From contig NZ_LIYH01000002.1 of assembly GCF_001905885.1 (NCBI RefSeq), positions 797,591-861,590 of the forward strand: DNA of 64,000 nucleotides. Direction: 5' to 3'. The first letter of the stretch is position 1, and every line of letters starts with the position of its first letter. Positions 1-8,025 of the stretch are shown one piece after another. A program made the position numbers and the translations under genes. The stretch comes from Streptomyces sp. CB03234 (GTDB taxonomy: Bacteria > Actinomycetota > Actinomycetes > Streptomycetales > Streptomycetaceae). Under the pieces are notes generated by a model. The model had not been told where the DNA came from, did not search any database, and worked only from the letters and a program-made list of their open reading frames with translations.

Positions 1-60
1 GCTGGCCTCGATGTTCAGCGACGCCTTGAGCGTGGCCAGACTGGCGTACTCGTTGGCCAC
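1..60 (-). CDS. 5' end of a probable head-tail connector gene (partial)
   Basis: A GTG start at 60-58, preceded by an AGGAG ribosome binding site at about 66-75, opens a reading frame that runs off the window after 20 codons and begins V-A-N-E-Y-A-S-L-A-T-L-K. This kind of N-terminus and its place right after the capsid block suggest a gp6-like head-tail connector, but 20 residues cannot prove that. The gene continues to the left of the window. Confidence 0.5.
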   Translation of the reverse strand, partial: MANEYASLATLKASLNIEAS

Positions 61-66
61 CGCGCC

Positions 67-339
67 TTACTCCTGGGTCTTGGCGGGCGGCGCGGCCGTT
101 TTCTTGGCCGGCGGCGGCGCGGTCTTCTTCGCGGCCGGGGTGGCGGCCTGGGTGGTCTGCTGCTGGGGATCGGCCCCGGTCCGCCCCTGCGGCCCGTCGT
201 CCTCGGCCGGCTGCTCGGGGTTGTGGCCGTAGTGCCGCAGCTGCTCGTCGACCTGGCGCACGCGGTTGTCGTCGCCGCGCGATTCGTACACCGCCCGCTC
301 CCGCTTCAGGGCGGCGATCATGTTTTCGTCCCGTGCCAT
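67..339 (-). CDS. small charged phage protein, function unknown
   Basis: This 90-residue protein has a charged helical first half (ENMIAALKRERAVYESRGDD) and a low-complexity tail of Ala, Pro, Lys and Gln. It has no membrane segment. It sits between the two small structural-type genes and the connector start, where other siphophages carry short head-completion or assembly proteins. The tail ends with repeated AAKKTA/PPAKKT units. No family is recognised. It is read in the same direction and with similar spacing as its head-module neighbours, so it is probably expressed late. Confidence 0.65.
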   Translation of the reverse strand: MARDENMIAALKRERAVYESRGDDNRVRQVDEQLRHYGHNPEQPAEDDGPQGRTGADPQQQTTQAATPAAKKTAPPPAKKTAAPPAKTQE

Positions 340-351
340 GGTGCTTTCTCC

Positions 352-738
352 TTAGAAGATCGTGACGTCAGCGCTGTTAGTGACGTTCGTGTTCGCCGAG
401 TACGCCAGCCGCACGAACCGCCACGGCTGGTCCGGCCGGAGGATCTTGTAGGTGGTCGTCGCGGTCGTGAGCTGGAAGGTCGCGACGCTCACGGTTTCCG
501 GGGTTGCCGAGTCGGCGTAGGCCACGGGGAACCAGCTGGTGCCATCCGCGCTGCCCTCGATCGCGTACGTACACGTCGGCGTCGCACCGACGGTGGTCGT
601 GATCTTCAGCAGCGCGGGGCGCTCGGTGACGCCGCCGCGGTCTGCGACGTTGGTGGATACGCCATTGCCGGTCTGGGCGTTCGACAGCGTCGCCTGGTTC
701 GGCAGGGTCCCGCCGGCCATGGCCTGAATGGTTGCCAT
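352..738 (-). CDS. putative phage structural protein (decoration-like), paralogue of the next gene
   Basis: This 128-residue protein is rich in Thr, Ala and Val, has no charged core, and looks like an all-beta fold. Its middle holds SADGTSW followed by a strand pattern and RFVRLAYSAN. The gene immediately upstream encodes a protein with the same plan (SADGSTW then NYVRVTSTV), so the two look like tandem paralogues. Their place just after the major capsid gene suggests capsid decoration or fibre attachment proteins. That role is inferred from position and fold type only. Confidence 0.65.
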   Translation of the reverse strand: MATIQAMAGGTLPNQATLSNAQTGNGVSTNVADRGGVTERPALLKITTTVGATPTCTYAIEGSADGTSWFPVAYADSATPETVSVATFQLTTATTTYKILRPDQPWRFVRLAYSANTNVTNSADVTIF

Positions 739-742
739 CAGC

Positions 743-1093
743 TCACTCCGGCCTGATCCACAGCGCGACGCGGTACGTCATGCTCGGCGTGGTGCCGCCG
801 ACCGTGCTGGTGACGCGGACGTAGTTCTTCGTGATCCCGGCCCCCGCCACCCGGTTGCCGACCGCGGCCAGCTGCGCGGCCGCGCTGCCGGGCACGGCCG
901 TCCAGGTGCTGCCGTCGGCCGACTCCTCCAGCGAGCAGTCGAGCGTCGGCGTGCCGGATGCGGCCGTGCAGTGCACGGACAGCAGCACATCGGCCGCCGT
1001 GCCCGCGGCGGCCAGGGGCCCGCTGGTGTAGGTGCCCGCGCCGCGCGCTGCCGAGGGCAAGGCCACCTCGGCCTGTACGTTCCTGAGTCCCAC
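743..1093 (-). CDS. putative phage structural protein (decoration-like)
   Basis: The chosen start is GTG at 1093-1091, because AAGGGA lies 7 bases upstream and the protein then opens VGLRNVQAEVALPSAARG. The 116-residue product has the motif SADGSTW shared with the downstream gene and looks like a beta-sandwich. A longer reading frame exists upstream but overlaps the end of the capsid gene and is low-quality Arg/Ser-rich sequence, so I do not use it. The ribosome binding site is 5 bases short of being inside the capsid terminator hairpin region. Role as head decoration or neck protein is inferred. Confidence 0.65.
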   Translation of the reverse strand: MGLRNVQAEVALPSAARGAGTYTSGPLAAAGTAADVLLSVHCTAASGTPTLDCSLEESADGSTWTAVPGSAAAQLAAVGNRVAGAGITKNYVRVTSTVGGTTPSMTYRVALWIRPE

Positions 1094-1126
1094 GTTCCAT
1101 CCCTTCGCGAAGGCGTGTAGCAGCAA

Positions 1127-1157
1127 GGCGCCGGACGGTTCGTCGCCGTCCGGCGCC
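1127..1157 (-). terminator. hairpin just after the major capsid gene
   Basis: Arms GGCGCCGGACGG and CCGTCCGGCGCC (12 bp, perfect) flank a 7-base loop, 10 bases past the capsid stop on the leftward strand. There is no T-run. It probably ends or attenuates the capsid transcript, raising capsid mRNA over the genes after it. Confidence 0.6.
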
Positions 1158-1166
1158 CTGGCCGGA

Positions 1167-2588
1167 TCAGAACGCCGGGGTGACCAGGCCCGTACCGCCC
1201 ACCTTCTGCATGCCGTTGACGTAGCGGCCGAAGGTGTAGGCGAAGTACGAGTAGGCGACCAGGAGCACGCCGAGGCTGGCCGCGGCCGGCTGCTCGGCCC
1301 GGATGAACAGCGGCGCGTTCGGGTCCTCCCACAGGTGGCACTCCGAGGCGGGGACGACGTACAGCTCGTCCTCGTTGGTGCCCGCGCCGAGGTTCGTGGC
1401 GATGTTGTTGTCGACGATGACCTCGAGCCCGCACGGCAGTACACCCCGGGGGCCGGAGGCGTAGCTGCTGTTGGGGTTGAGCTGGCCGCTCGCCTGGACC
1501 GGCAGACCGACAGTGTTGATCATCGGCCATGTCGAGGACATCTGGCTGGACAGCCAGTACCAGCGCCGCGAGTGCATCACCGCGTGGCTGGGCGCGCCCA
1601 TCGCGAGCAGGTTGGCCTCCACACCCGCGGCCGCACCGAGGATCTTCGGGTACATCTCGGCGCCGGTGGGGCTGGCGTCGGTGTAGGCATTGGCCTGCGC
1701 CACGGCGCTCAGGCCGGTGGTGGCCTGGTTGAGCAGGGTGGTGTCCAGCCGGGTCGCAACCCGGTTGAACAAGTCCTGCATGGTGACGTCCTCGATGCCG
1801 TTGCCGCGGTCGATGGCCTGGCGGGAGACGGTCTGCTGCCCGGCCGCGGTCTGCACCGGGACGGTCAGCAGGGTGTCGTCCATGTCCTGGTTGGTGACGG
1901 CCGTGTTCTGCGAGGCCTGCAGTCCCGCGTCCGAGGACGTGGTGATGCGGGAGATCTCGATCGACATGCCCGACTCGGGCAGCGGGTGCTTGTTGCACAC
2001 GTCGGCGAACGGCCGCAGCGCGGCGGTGGCCGGTGCGTACAGGTCGGTGAGGTACTGCGGCACGGTCAGGCCGGCGAACGAGCCGGTGCCGGTCGCGCGC
2101 TGCATGTACTCCGCCCGCTCGACCCGCTCTTCCTGCATGTGCCGGGCCAGGCGGGAGGACGCCTCCACGTCCTGGAAGAGGAACTGGCGGGAGATGTCCA
2201 TCAGGAAGCCCTTGCCGAGGGGGTCCTGGTCCTTGCGGTAGGTGCGCTCCTCGTTGCCGACGCGGGCGACCTGGTCGTAGGAGGGGCGGCGGGCCTGGGT
2301 CGGCTTGGCTTCCCGGGCCTTCTGCTCCCGCTCCATCTCCTCAGTCTTGATCTTGTTGGCGTTGGCCAGCTTGTTCTCGATGCCCGCGATGTCGCTGCGG
2401 GCCTGGTCCCGGCCGGCGAACAGCTCGGCGACCCGCTCATCCTCTTCCACGGTGAGGGCCGAACGGCCGTCCTGCTGCGCCTTGTCGAGGATCAGCTGCA
2501 CCTCGGCGCCGCACTTCTTCAGCCGCTTGTGGGCGGCCTCCAGCTCGACCTCGATCGAGGCGATCAGGTCGTCAATGGTTCCGGGCAT
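1167..2588 (-). CDS. HK97-type major capsid protein
   Basis: This 473-residue protein has the two-part layout of HK97-family capsids. An N-terminal charged coiled coil (about residues 1-110, the scaffolding-like delta region) is followed by the capsid fold (about 170-473), ending in a hydrophobic strand SLGVLLVAYSYFAYTFGRYV. The start has a GGAAGGA ribosome binding site. It follows the protease and portal genes in the standard order. The delta region is expected to be removed by the neighbouring protease during prohead maturation. A 144-base gap lies upstream and a strong hairpin downstream. Confidence 0.9.
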   Translation of the reverse strand: MPGTIDDLIASIEVELEAAHKRLKKCGAEVQLILDKAQQDGRSALTVEEDERVAELFAGRDQARSDIAGIENKLANANKIKTEEMEREQKAREAKPTQARRPSYDQVARVGNEERTYRKDQDPLGKGFLMDISRQFLFQDVEASSRLARHMQEERVERAEYMQRATGTGSFAGLTVPQYLTDLYAPATAALRPFADVCNKHPLPESGMSIEISRITTSSDAGLQASQNTAVTNQDMDDTLLTVPVQTAAGQQTVSRQAIDRGNGIEDVTMQDLFNRVATRLDTTLLNQATTGLSAVAQANAYTDASPTGAEMYPKILGAAAGVEANLLAMGAPSHAVMHSRRWYWLSSQMSSTWPMINTVGLPVQASGQLNPNSSYASGPRGVLPCGLEVIVDNNIATNLGAGTNEDELYVVPASECHLWEDPNAPLFIRAEQPAAASLGVLLVAYSYFAYTFGRYVNGMQKVGGTGLVTPAF

Positions 2589-2732
2589 GCCGGTAGTCCT
2601 TCCGGTAGATCGGGTGGTGGTGTGTTGCGGCGCGACCGGGCGGCCCGGGGCATCTGCCGGGCATGGGCCCTGGTCCCGCCTCCGGGCGATCTGCCGGAGG
2701 GCGTGCCGGGGAAAGAAGAGGGGGCGGCGTGC

Positions 2733-3548
2733 TCAGTAGTCGTCGTCGGACACGAGCAGCCGGGTTCGGAGCATCGCGATGGAGCGGCCCATCTTGGGCG
2801 CGTCCGTCGGGGCCGCCGGCGCGGCCGGTGCCGTCGCGGGCACCGTGGCGCGGGTGGCCGGGATGGTCAGATCCGACCGTGCTGCCAGCCGCTCGTACGC
2901 CTCGCGGGCGACGATCGGCGGCAGGTTGGGGATGGAGGCGAGGAACTCGCCGGACCGGGCGCTCACCGAGGTGTGGGGGTTGGCGCCGTAGGTGACGGGG
3001 CCGACGTCACCGCGGTCCAGGTCGAAGGAGTTGATGCGGTACTCGGTGTAGTCCGGGGACCACTGGCCCGAGGTGATGCGGAACATGAACGACTGCTCGC
3101 GTACGTCGTCGTCCTCGAGGGCCTGGACGAGCAGCTGCACATCGGCCCGCTTGGGGTTGACCCACGCCCGCTGCCCCAGGCCCGCGTCGTCCGCCCACAG
3201 TTGCAGCCTGCCGTTCCTCGTCCCGGCCATGGGGGTTCCGGCGTGGTTGAACCGGAACACCACCTCGGGGTCGGCCGCCAAGGTGGCGTCGGCCGCGCCG
3301 TGGCTGACGATCTCGGTGTAGGGGCCGAACATGTCCCACATCTCATAGCCCTGCTCGAACGCCGAGGCGTAGCCCTCGATCTGGTACCACTCCTGTCCGT
3401 CGCGCTCGACCTTCTTGGCGCGCAGCTGGGAGGAGAACCGCAGCTCGGGGGATTCGGGCCGGTCGCGGGGGACGGGCATGGCGGTGGTGCCGGCGGCGGC
3501 GGACCGCGCGGCGGCGGCCTGCTCCCGCAAGGCGGTCATGGTGGTCAT
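2733..3548 (-). CDS. HK97-family prohead serine protease
   Basis: The protein of 271 residues processes the prohead by cleaving the capsid delta domain. Family landmarks are present: His102 in FRFNHAGTP and Ser153 in REQSFMF, matching the catalytic His and Ser blocks of peptidase family U35/S78. The last 40 residues are an Ala/Pro-rich tail, which may be self-cleaved. Its start overlaps the portal stop by 4 bases (ATGA), so the two are translationally coupled. The order portal, protease, capsid is the HK97 norm. Confidence 0.88.
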   Translation of the reverse strand: MTTMTALREQAAAARSAAAGTTAMPVPRDRPESPELRFSSQLRAKKVERDGQEWYQIEGYASAFEQGYEMWDMFGPYTEIVSHGAADATLAADPEVVFRFNHAGTPMAGTRNGRLQLWADDAGLGQRAWVNPKRADVQLLVQALEDDDVREQSFMFRITSGQWSPDYTEYRINSFDLDRGDVGPVTYGANPHTSVSARSGEFLASIPNLPPIVAREAYERLAARSDLTIPATRATVPATAPAAPAAPTDAPKMGRSIAMLRTRLLVSDDDY

Positions 3549-4735
3549 GGCGTCGCTCCTGGGGTTGCGGGGATGGGCTGCGGAGTCGGGGTGGGGCTGG
3601 TGCCCTTGCCGAACAGCCGGTCGAACTCGGCCAGCTGGGACTCGGTGAACGGCGGCCGGTCCTCGAGCTCGCGCGCCTCGGACGGCGCCAGCTGCCGGGA
3701 CTCGATCTGGGTGCGCAGCATCTGCGCGCGGCTCTGCGGGTCCATGCGCAGCAGCGCATCGCTGTTGAGCTTCACGAACCGCGGCCGGGAGGTGAGCGAG
3801 GACAGCGCGTTCTCCCGCCGGATGATCGCCGGGCCGAGAGACATGATCAGGAACTGCAGGTTGCGCTGTCCGATGTTCGCGTAGGTCACCGAGCTGCCGG
3901 AGGCGGCCGCGTCGATCAGGTCACCAGGGCAGTCGAAAAACCGCGCGATGTCGGCGATGCCGTACCGCTTGGCCTCGATCCAGTCCGAGCCGGCCGCCTC
4001 GGCCTGGATCATCTTGTAGTCCCAGTCCTGGCCGGTGACGAAGATGTCCCCGTTCTGAGTGGCCGCCTTGAAGCGCCGTTTGGTCTCCTCGGCGGAGGCC
4101 AGGTCGATCGTCTTGGCGGTGTTCTTCAGGTGCGCCGAGGGGACGGCGCCGTTGCCGAACCAGTCGAGCGCGAACTGCTGAATCGACTGGTACTCGCCGA
4201 TCGAGTAAGCCGCGAACGCCACCGGGGACAGGCCTACATGCATGCCCGACAGCGTGTACTGGCGTTCGTGCCAGATCCGGGACGGGTCGAACTCCTCACC
4301 GCCGATCCGGTACTTGTACAGCGCGCCGGCCTTCACACGGACGGTCACCTCGGCAATCGGTACCAGCTCTATCCGGGCAGGGAAGCCGAGCCCGTCGAGC
4401 GCGGTGATGATGCCGACGCAGTTGCCCGCGCGGTCGAGGTCGATCTGGCTGGAGTACAGCCATTCGACGATGTCCACCCGCTCGCCGCCCGGCTTCTGCA
4501 GGACGGGGGGCTTGGGCACCTCCACCTGGATCCCGCCCACCTTGCGGTAGACGTCGACCGGCATGGTGGAGATCAGGTTGGCCCGCAGCCGCAGACACGC
4601 CCACACCGCCGAGTTCCGCATGGCGGACTCGTTGGTCACCAGCGCATTACCCGCGCGCCGGTCCGGGCGGCGCGGGATGAGCTGATCGGCGGTCGGCGGA
4701 GCCCACGAGCGGCGGGAGGGTCCGAACAGGCTCAC
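3545..4735 (-). CDS. HK97-family portal protein
   Basis: At 396 residues this has the usual size for an HK97-type portal, the dodecameric ring through which DNA enters the head. Recognisable blocks include NSAVWACLRLRANLISTMPVD near residue 45 and WIEAKRYGIADIARFFDCPG in the middle, then NLQFLIMSLGP before the C-terminal part. The start is GTG, overlapping the stop of the upstream small membrane gene by 4 bases. The C-terminus is Pro/Thr-rich. It lies directly downstream of the large terminase, as in other siphophages. Confidence 0.9.
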   Translation of the reverse strand: MSLFGPSRRSWAPPTADQLIPRRPDRRAGNALVTNESAMRNSAVWACLRLRANLISTMPVDVYRKVGGIQVEVPKPPVLQKPGGERVDIVEWLYSSQIDLDRAGNCVGIITALDGLGFPARIELVPIAEVTVRVKAGALYKYRIGGEEFDPSRIWHERQYTLSGMHVGLSPVAFAAYSIGEYQSIQQFALDWFGNGAVPSAHLKNTAKTIDLASAEETKRRFKAATQNGDIFVTGQDWDYKMIQAEAAGSDWIEAKRYGIADIARFFDCPGDLIDAAASGSSVTYANIGQRNLQFLIMSLGPAIIRRENALSSLTSRPRFVKLNSDALLRMDPQSRAQMLRTQIESRQLAPSEARELEDRPPFTESQLAEFDRLFGKGTSPTPTPQPIPATPGATP

Positions 4736-4896
4736 GGGCCCTCACCTCCCCCGCCCCTGCGGGCGGCGGTCAGGGAACCGGCCAGGACCACGACGCCCGC
4801 CACGGCCAGCGCCGCCCAGCCCAGCAGCCGGTACGCGCCCGCCGCGGCGCCGGCCGCGACGAGCAGCAGGCCCAGGACGTCGAGCCACGTGGTCAT
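4732..4896 (-). CDS. small two-span membrane protein between terminase and portal
   Basis: This 54-residue gene opens MTTWLDVLGLLLVAAGAAAG and contains two hydrophobic segments (about residues 4-22 and 27-46), ending in a basic tail. Its stop overlaps the portal GTG start (GTGA), so it is part of the packaging operon. Small membrane proteins at this place are seen in other actinophages, but their role is not known to me. A holin role cannot be argued from two spans alone, and lysis genes usually lie elsewhere. Confidence 0.65.
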   Translation of the reverse strand: MTTWLDVLGLLLVAAGAAAGAYRLLGWAALAVAGVVVLAGSLTAARRGGGGEGP

Positions 4897-4921
4897 CTGC
4901 TCGCGCACCACACCGCTCCTC

Positions 4922-6469
4922 TCAGTAGATCGAATCGAGGACGTCGTAGTCGTCGACCACGGCCGGCCCCTTGGTGAGCAGCGCCCACCGGGCCTCGGTG
5001 ACGGCGACCAGCGGGGAGATGTCGACGAGGCTGCTGGTGCGGTCGAGCGTCCACGCGTCGCCGACCCGCCGCGTGCGGGCGCCGTTGACAGCGGCCGTGA
5101 GCGGCGCCTGGTCCAGGTGCCGGTCGGTGCCCTGCCGCATCGCATCCGCCAGCTGCCCGCACGCCTCGGTCATGTCACCGGTCCGCACGACCACCAGGTG
5201 CCCGCGGTGCGGGGCCTTCTTCTCCTTGGCCTCGGGCACGGTGATACCGGCGGCCACCAGGTCGTCGATGAGCGATCCGGCCGGGGTGCTCGAGGAGCCG
5301 ATGGCGACCACCAGCGGATTCCACAGCCTCTTGAGCCGCACCACGGCAGGCACCACCCAGTCCGTACCGGCGCGCCGGTCGACCAGCTCCAGGTGCACCC
5401 GCCCATCAGGCCGACGGATCGCCACGCCGATCGAGGCATGGGCCCGGTCCTGGGAGACATCGACGGCCAGCGCCATCGGCCCACTCGGCCGGGACTCCTT
5501 ATCAACCAGGCCCGGCCACGACGCCTTGGGCACGTTCGGGTCGACCGGCGGCGCGGCCTTGCGGGTCCGGTTGAGGTAGGCCCGGTCGAACTCGGCCGGG
5601 TCCAGCGTTTCGAGCTCGGCGCGGATCGTGTCCTCGGTCACCGTGTGCCCGAGGGCGGGCAGCGTCGCCCACCAGGTCGCCGGATCATCCCGGGGCAGGT
5701 CGTCCGGAGCGAACCACTCGAAGTACGCCGTACGCGGGTGCACCCCGGTCTTCCACAGCTCCTCGATCAACTCCCGTCCGGCCTTCCGCTTCTTGTTGAG
5801 GAAGACAGACTTCTCGGTGCCGCCGGCGGACGCCCACCACAGCTGCGCCATGGGCCGGGTCAGCATGGCGGGGCTGAAAGCCTGCTCAAGCCGGTCGTCC
5901 TCGTGCGCGAACGCCTCGTCGATCACGCCCAGGTCGAGCGGCGGCCCGTGGCCAGCCTTCTCGGTGTTGGACGTGATGCCGATCCGCGACCGGGTGGACC
6001 GGTTGATGATCGCTTCGTGGCCGTTGTTCTTCCGGATGTGGAATCGGCGCGCCAGACGCGAGGCCTCGATGGTGACCCAGAACTCGTCTTCCCACCGCTC
6101 CCGCGCCATCGACCGCGTCTGGGCGGCGTAGATGATCCGCTGCCGCTTCCACGCGCTGGCGCGATGGACCTTGACCGCGAGGATGCCCTGAGTCTTGCCC
6201 TGCTGGCGCGGTACGGACAGCCCGACATTGCGGTGCCAGAACATCCCCGTAGCCGGGTCGAGTTCGAGGGCGACGTCCCACACGTATCGCTGCCACGGCA
6301 TCGGCGTGTACCCGAGCCGCTCCATGACCTTGGCGACCTTGCCGCCCAGGGTGGGCAGTTCGGGGCGGCGCGGGGTGCCCCACATCGGCGGGCAGTTCAG
6401 CCCGTACAGCTCGCGGCACTGATCGACGAACTCAGTCGGGGGACGCCAGGTCACCGAGGTCGTCGTCAT
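4922..6469 (-). CDS. phage terminase large subunit
   Basis: This is the DNA-packaging motor: an N-terminal ATPase and a C-terminal nuclease. Counting from the ATG at 6469 it has 515 residues. Walker A is SVPRQQGKTQG (about 85-95) and Walker B is LDLGVIDEAF (about 161-170). The nuclease domain starts near LAVDVSQDRAHASIG (about 340). The 6469 start is chosen because AAGGAG lies 7 bases upstream; an alternative upstream extension is poor-quality sequence. It overlaps the upstream XRE-fused gene by 38 bases. An HNH endonuclease gene nearby supports cos-type packaging, which is an inference. Confidence 0.92.
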   Translation of the reverse strand: MTTTSVTWRPPTEFVDQCRELYGLNCPPMWGTPRRPELPTLGGKVAKVMERLGYTPMPWQRYVWDVALELDPATGMFWHRNVGLSVPRQQGKTQGILAVKVHRASAWKRQRIIYAAQTRSMARERWEDEFWVTIEASRLARRFHIRKNNGHEAIINRSTRSRIGITSNTEKAGHGPPLDLGVIDEAFAHEDDRLEQAFSPAMLTRPMAQLWWASAGGTEKSVFLNKKRKAGRELIEELWKTGVHPRTAYFEWFAPDDLPRDDPATWWATLPALGHTVTEDTIRAELETLDPAEFDRAYLNRTRKAAPPVDPNVPKASWPGLVDKESRPSGPMALAVDVSQDRAHASIGVAIRRPDGRVHLELVDRRAGTDWVVPAVVRLKRLWNPLVVAIGSSSTPAGSLIDDLVAAGITVPEAKEKKAPHRGHLVVVRTGDMTEACGQLADAMRQGTDRHLDQAPLTAAVNGARTRRVGDAWTLDRTSSLVDISPLVAVTEARWALLTKGPAVVDDYDVLDSIY

Positions 6470-6977
6470 CGTGCGGCTCCTTGGGCGCCAGGCCCCGCAG
6501 CTCGGCCAGGACCGCACGCAGTTCCTTGGCCAGGGCGTGCAGGCTGTTGCCGAGCGAGGCGGGCGCGTCGATCTCCTGCGCCAGCCGCACCGCTACCGCG
6601 GCCAGGGTCGGCGCCGTGGGGTCCAGGTCCTCGAGGGGACCGAGCGCGTCGATGTCCTCCAGCACGCGCCGCCGCACCATGCCGGGCGCGGATGCCTCGG
6701 CGAACGGGTCGGGGTCCTCCTGGTCCTGGTCGGTGTCGGTCAGCAGGCGGGCCGGCCGGACACCGAGGGCGGCAGCGATCGCCACCAGGTCGTCGACGTC
6801 CACCCGTCGGGCGCTCGCCTCGATCTTGCCGAGGACGGAGGTGCTCATGGGGCGGCCGGACTCAGACACCCGCGCGGCGAGGGTCTGCTGATCCCAGCCG
6901 CGGCGTTGGCGGCAGGCGGCGACCTGGGCCGCCACCCGTGCGCCAGCCTCGCCAATCTCGAGGGGGCGAGCCGCCAT
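6432..6977 (-). CDS. XRE-type HTH protein with small-terminase-like C-terminal half
   Basis: The 181-residue product has an N-terminal XRE helix-turn-helix (about residues 16-75, including QQTLAARVSESGRPMSTS and LVAIAAALGV). The C-terminal half is acidic and helical, with LAQEIDAPASLGNSLHALAK and ELRAVLAELRGL, which resembles small-terminase tails in actinophages. It lies immediately upstream of the large terminase and overlaps it, the usual small-terminase position. I favour a DNA-recognition small terminase with an XRE fold. A late-gene regulator is the alternative. The second of two adjacent ATGs is chosen because the GGGGAGG site lies only 2 bases from the first. Confidence 0.6.
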   Translation of the reverse strand: MAARPLEIGEAGARVAAQVAACRQRRGWDQQTLAARVSESGRPMSTSVLGKIEASARRVDVDDLVAIAAALGVRPARLLTDTDQDQEDPDPFAEASAPGMVRRRVLEDIDALGPLEDLDPTAPTLAAVAVRLAQEIDAPASLGNSLHALAKELRAVLAELRGLAPKEPHDDDDLGDLASPD

Positions 6978-7033
6978 CATCGCCTCCCCTATATGCCGAA
7001 GGCCGACCCGCGATCATGGCGGCCCCTGGGAGG

Positions 7034-7110
7034 GGCCAGGGAGAGAAATAAAAAAGCTGGGCGCGGGGCTGGGAGGATGATCACCGCTAAAAACCGGGGC
7101 GCGCCCGGGC
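7034..7110 (-). terminator. early-operon terminator with T-runs
   Basis: Reading leftward after the 7155 gene, a short GC stem (CCGGG...CCCGG, 7094-7109) is followed by TTTTT (7089-7093). A second T-rich run (TTTTTTATTT) follows near 7048-7057. T-runs are rare in DNA this GC-rich. The 177-base gap separates the early genes from the packaging module, so early transcripts may end, or be antiterminated, here. Confidence 0.55.
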
Positions 7111-7154
7111 CTGGCCGGTCAGCGAGCTCGCGGGATAGCGGACGTTGATGCAGG

Positions 7155-7418
7155 TCACACGCGCTCCATCACGTGCCACACCAGGGCACCATGCGCGGTG
7201 AGGGCGGTGCCGACGTGGCGCAGCGGCTCGGCCGGCAGGGGCTGGCCGGTGCCGAACACGCGGAAGCTACGGCGAGGCGTGGGGCTGGTGGTGTGCAGGG
7301 CCCAGAGCTCGACCACGTCGGGCGTGCGGGCGGCGGTGTGCAGGACGGCGCCGGTCAGCTCCAGCTCGTGCCACTGGTCGTCCACGGGGATCTCGTAGCG
7401 GTAGATGGCGTTCGGCAT
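7155..7418 (-). CDS. small conserved-looking phage protein, function unknown
   Basis: The 87-residue protein opens MPNAIYRYEIPVDDQWHELE and alternates short strands, ending LTAHGALVWHVMERV. A GGGAGGG ribosome binding site sits 7 bases upstream of the ATG. I have the impression of a DUF7352-type small beta protein common in Streptomyces phages, but could not check this. It is the last gene of the leftward early block before the terminator region at 7034-7110. No catalytic motif is seen. Confidence 0.65.
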   Translation of the reverse strand: MPNAIYRYEIPVDDQWHELELTGAVLHTAARTPDVVELWALHTTSPTPRRSFRVFGTGQPLPAEPLRHVGTALTAHGALVWHVMERV

Positions 7419-7430
7419 CGCGCGCCCTCC

Positions 7431-7721
7431 CTACGTCGTAGCCACGCCGTGGCGGTCGAGGAGCTCCCCCATGCTGGGCAGTTCCTGTACGGGGATCCAG
7501 CCGGAGGTGTAGCCGCAGTTGCACAGCAGGTGCACCATGCCGGTCGCGCGGTGCTCGATCCACTGGGTGCCGTCGGGTTCGGCTGGCCCGGGCCGGGACT
7601 CGACCTGGTGGCGGACGTGCAGTTGGTGTCTCTTGGTCCAGGAGGTGGGCTTGGTCTGGATGTAGTCGGTCATGTCCTGGCCGTCGATCTCCAGGTAGGT
7701 GATGCTGCTGACGTCCACCAC
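7431..7721 (-). CDS. small phage protein with Cys/His cluster, function unknown
   Basis: This 96-residue protein opens with two GTG codons (VVDVSSITYLEIDGQDMTDY) behind an AGAGAGGA ribosome binding site. The middle holds HLLCNCGYTSGW and there are His residues on both sides, so a single zinc site is possible. No known family is recognised. It lies between the HNH endonuclease and the 7155 gene, 12 bases from each neighbour, so it is part of the same transcript. Confidence 0.6.
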   Translation of the reverse strand: MVDVSSITYLEIDGQDMTDYIQTKPTSWTKRHQLHVRHQVESRPGPAEPDGTQWIEHRATGMVHLLCNCGYTSGWIPVQELPSMGELLDRHGVATT

Positions 7722-7733
7722 GGTGTGTCCTCT

Positions 7734-8024
7734 CTACGGTCCGGCGTACCAGTCGCGGGAGGTGACCAGGCGGGTGAGCTCGGCCAGGGACTTGTTGCCC
7801 TTGTCGTTGTTGCACTTGCGTCCGCAGACCGGGCAGCCGTCGACGCCGTGGATCGGGGCGAGGTTGTCGGGGTCGGTCTGGGCGCCGCCCTTGCTCACGG
7901 GGATGACGTGGTCGGTGGCGTCGGCCTGGCCGTGGCCGCACATGATGCAGACGTCGGACTCGGCCAGGACGCGGGCGCGGGCCTTGCGGTAGGCGTACGA
8001 GGTGAGGTCGGCGCGACCGGCCAT
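7734..8024 (-). CDS. HNH endonuclease
   Basis: This 96-residue nuclease carries CIMCGHG, DHVIPVSKGG and CPVCGRKCNNDKGN in order. These are the two zinc CxxC pairs and the HNH core (His43 in DHVIP, Asn and the final Asn-Lys-Gly). HNH proteins encoded next to terminase in cos-type phages are needed for DNA packaging and cos cleavage, so that is the likely role here. It lies 1.3 kb upstream of the large terminase. A homing-type nuclease is possible but less likely because it sits neatly in the operon. Confidence 0.85.
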   Translation of the reverse strand: MAGRADLTSYAYRKARARVLAESDVCIMCGHGQADATDHVIPVSKGGAQTDPDNLAPIHGVDGCPVCGRKCNNDKGNKSLAELTRLVTSRDWYAGP

Positions 8025-8025
8025 G

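Noticed and set aside
1032..3884. A 950-codon + strand frame opposite the capsid and protease genes
   Set aside because: It runs antisense to recognisable phage head genes and has no motifs.
7034..7154. A small gene in the gap between early genes and terminase
   Set aside because: No start with a ribosome site and good codon use was seen. The AT-rich runs fit terminators better.
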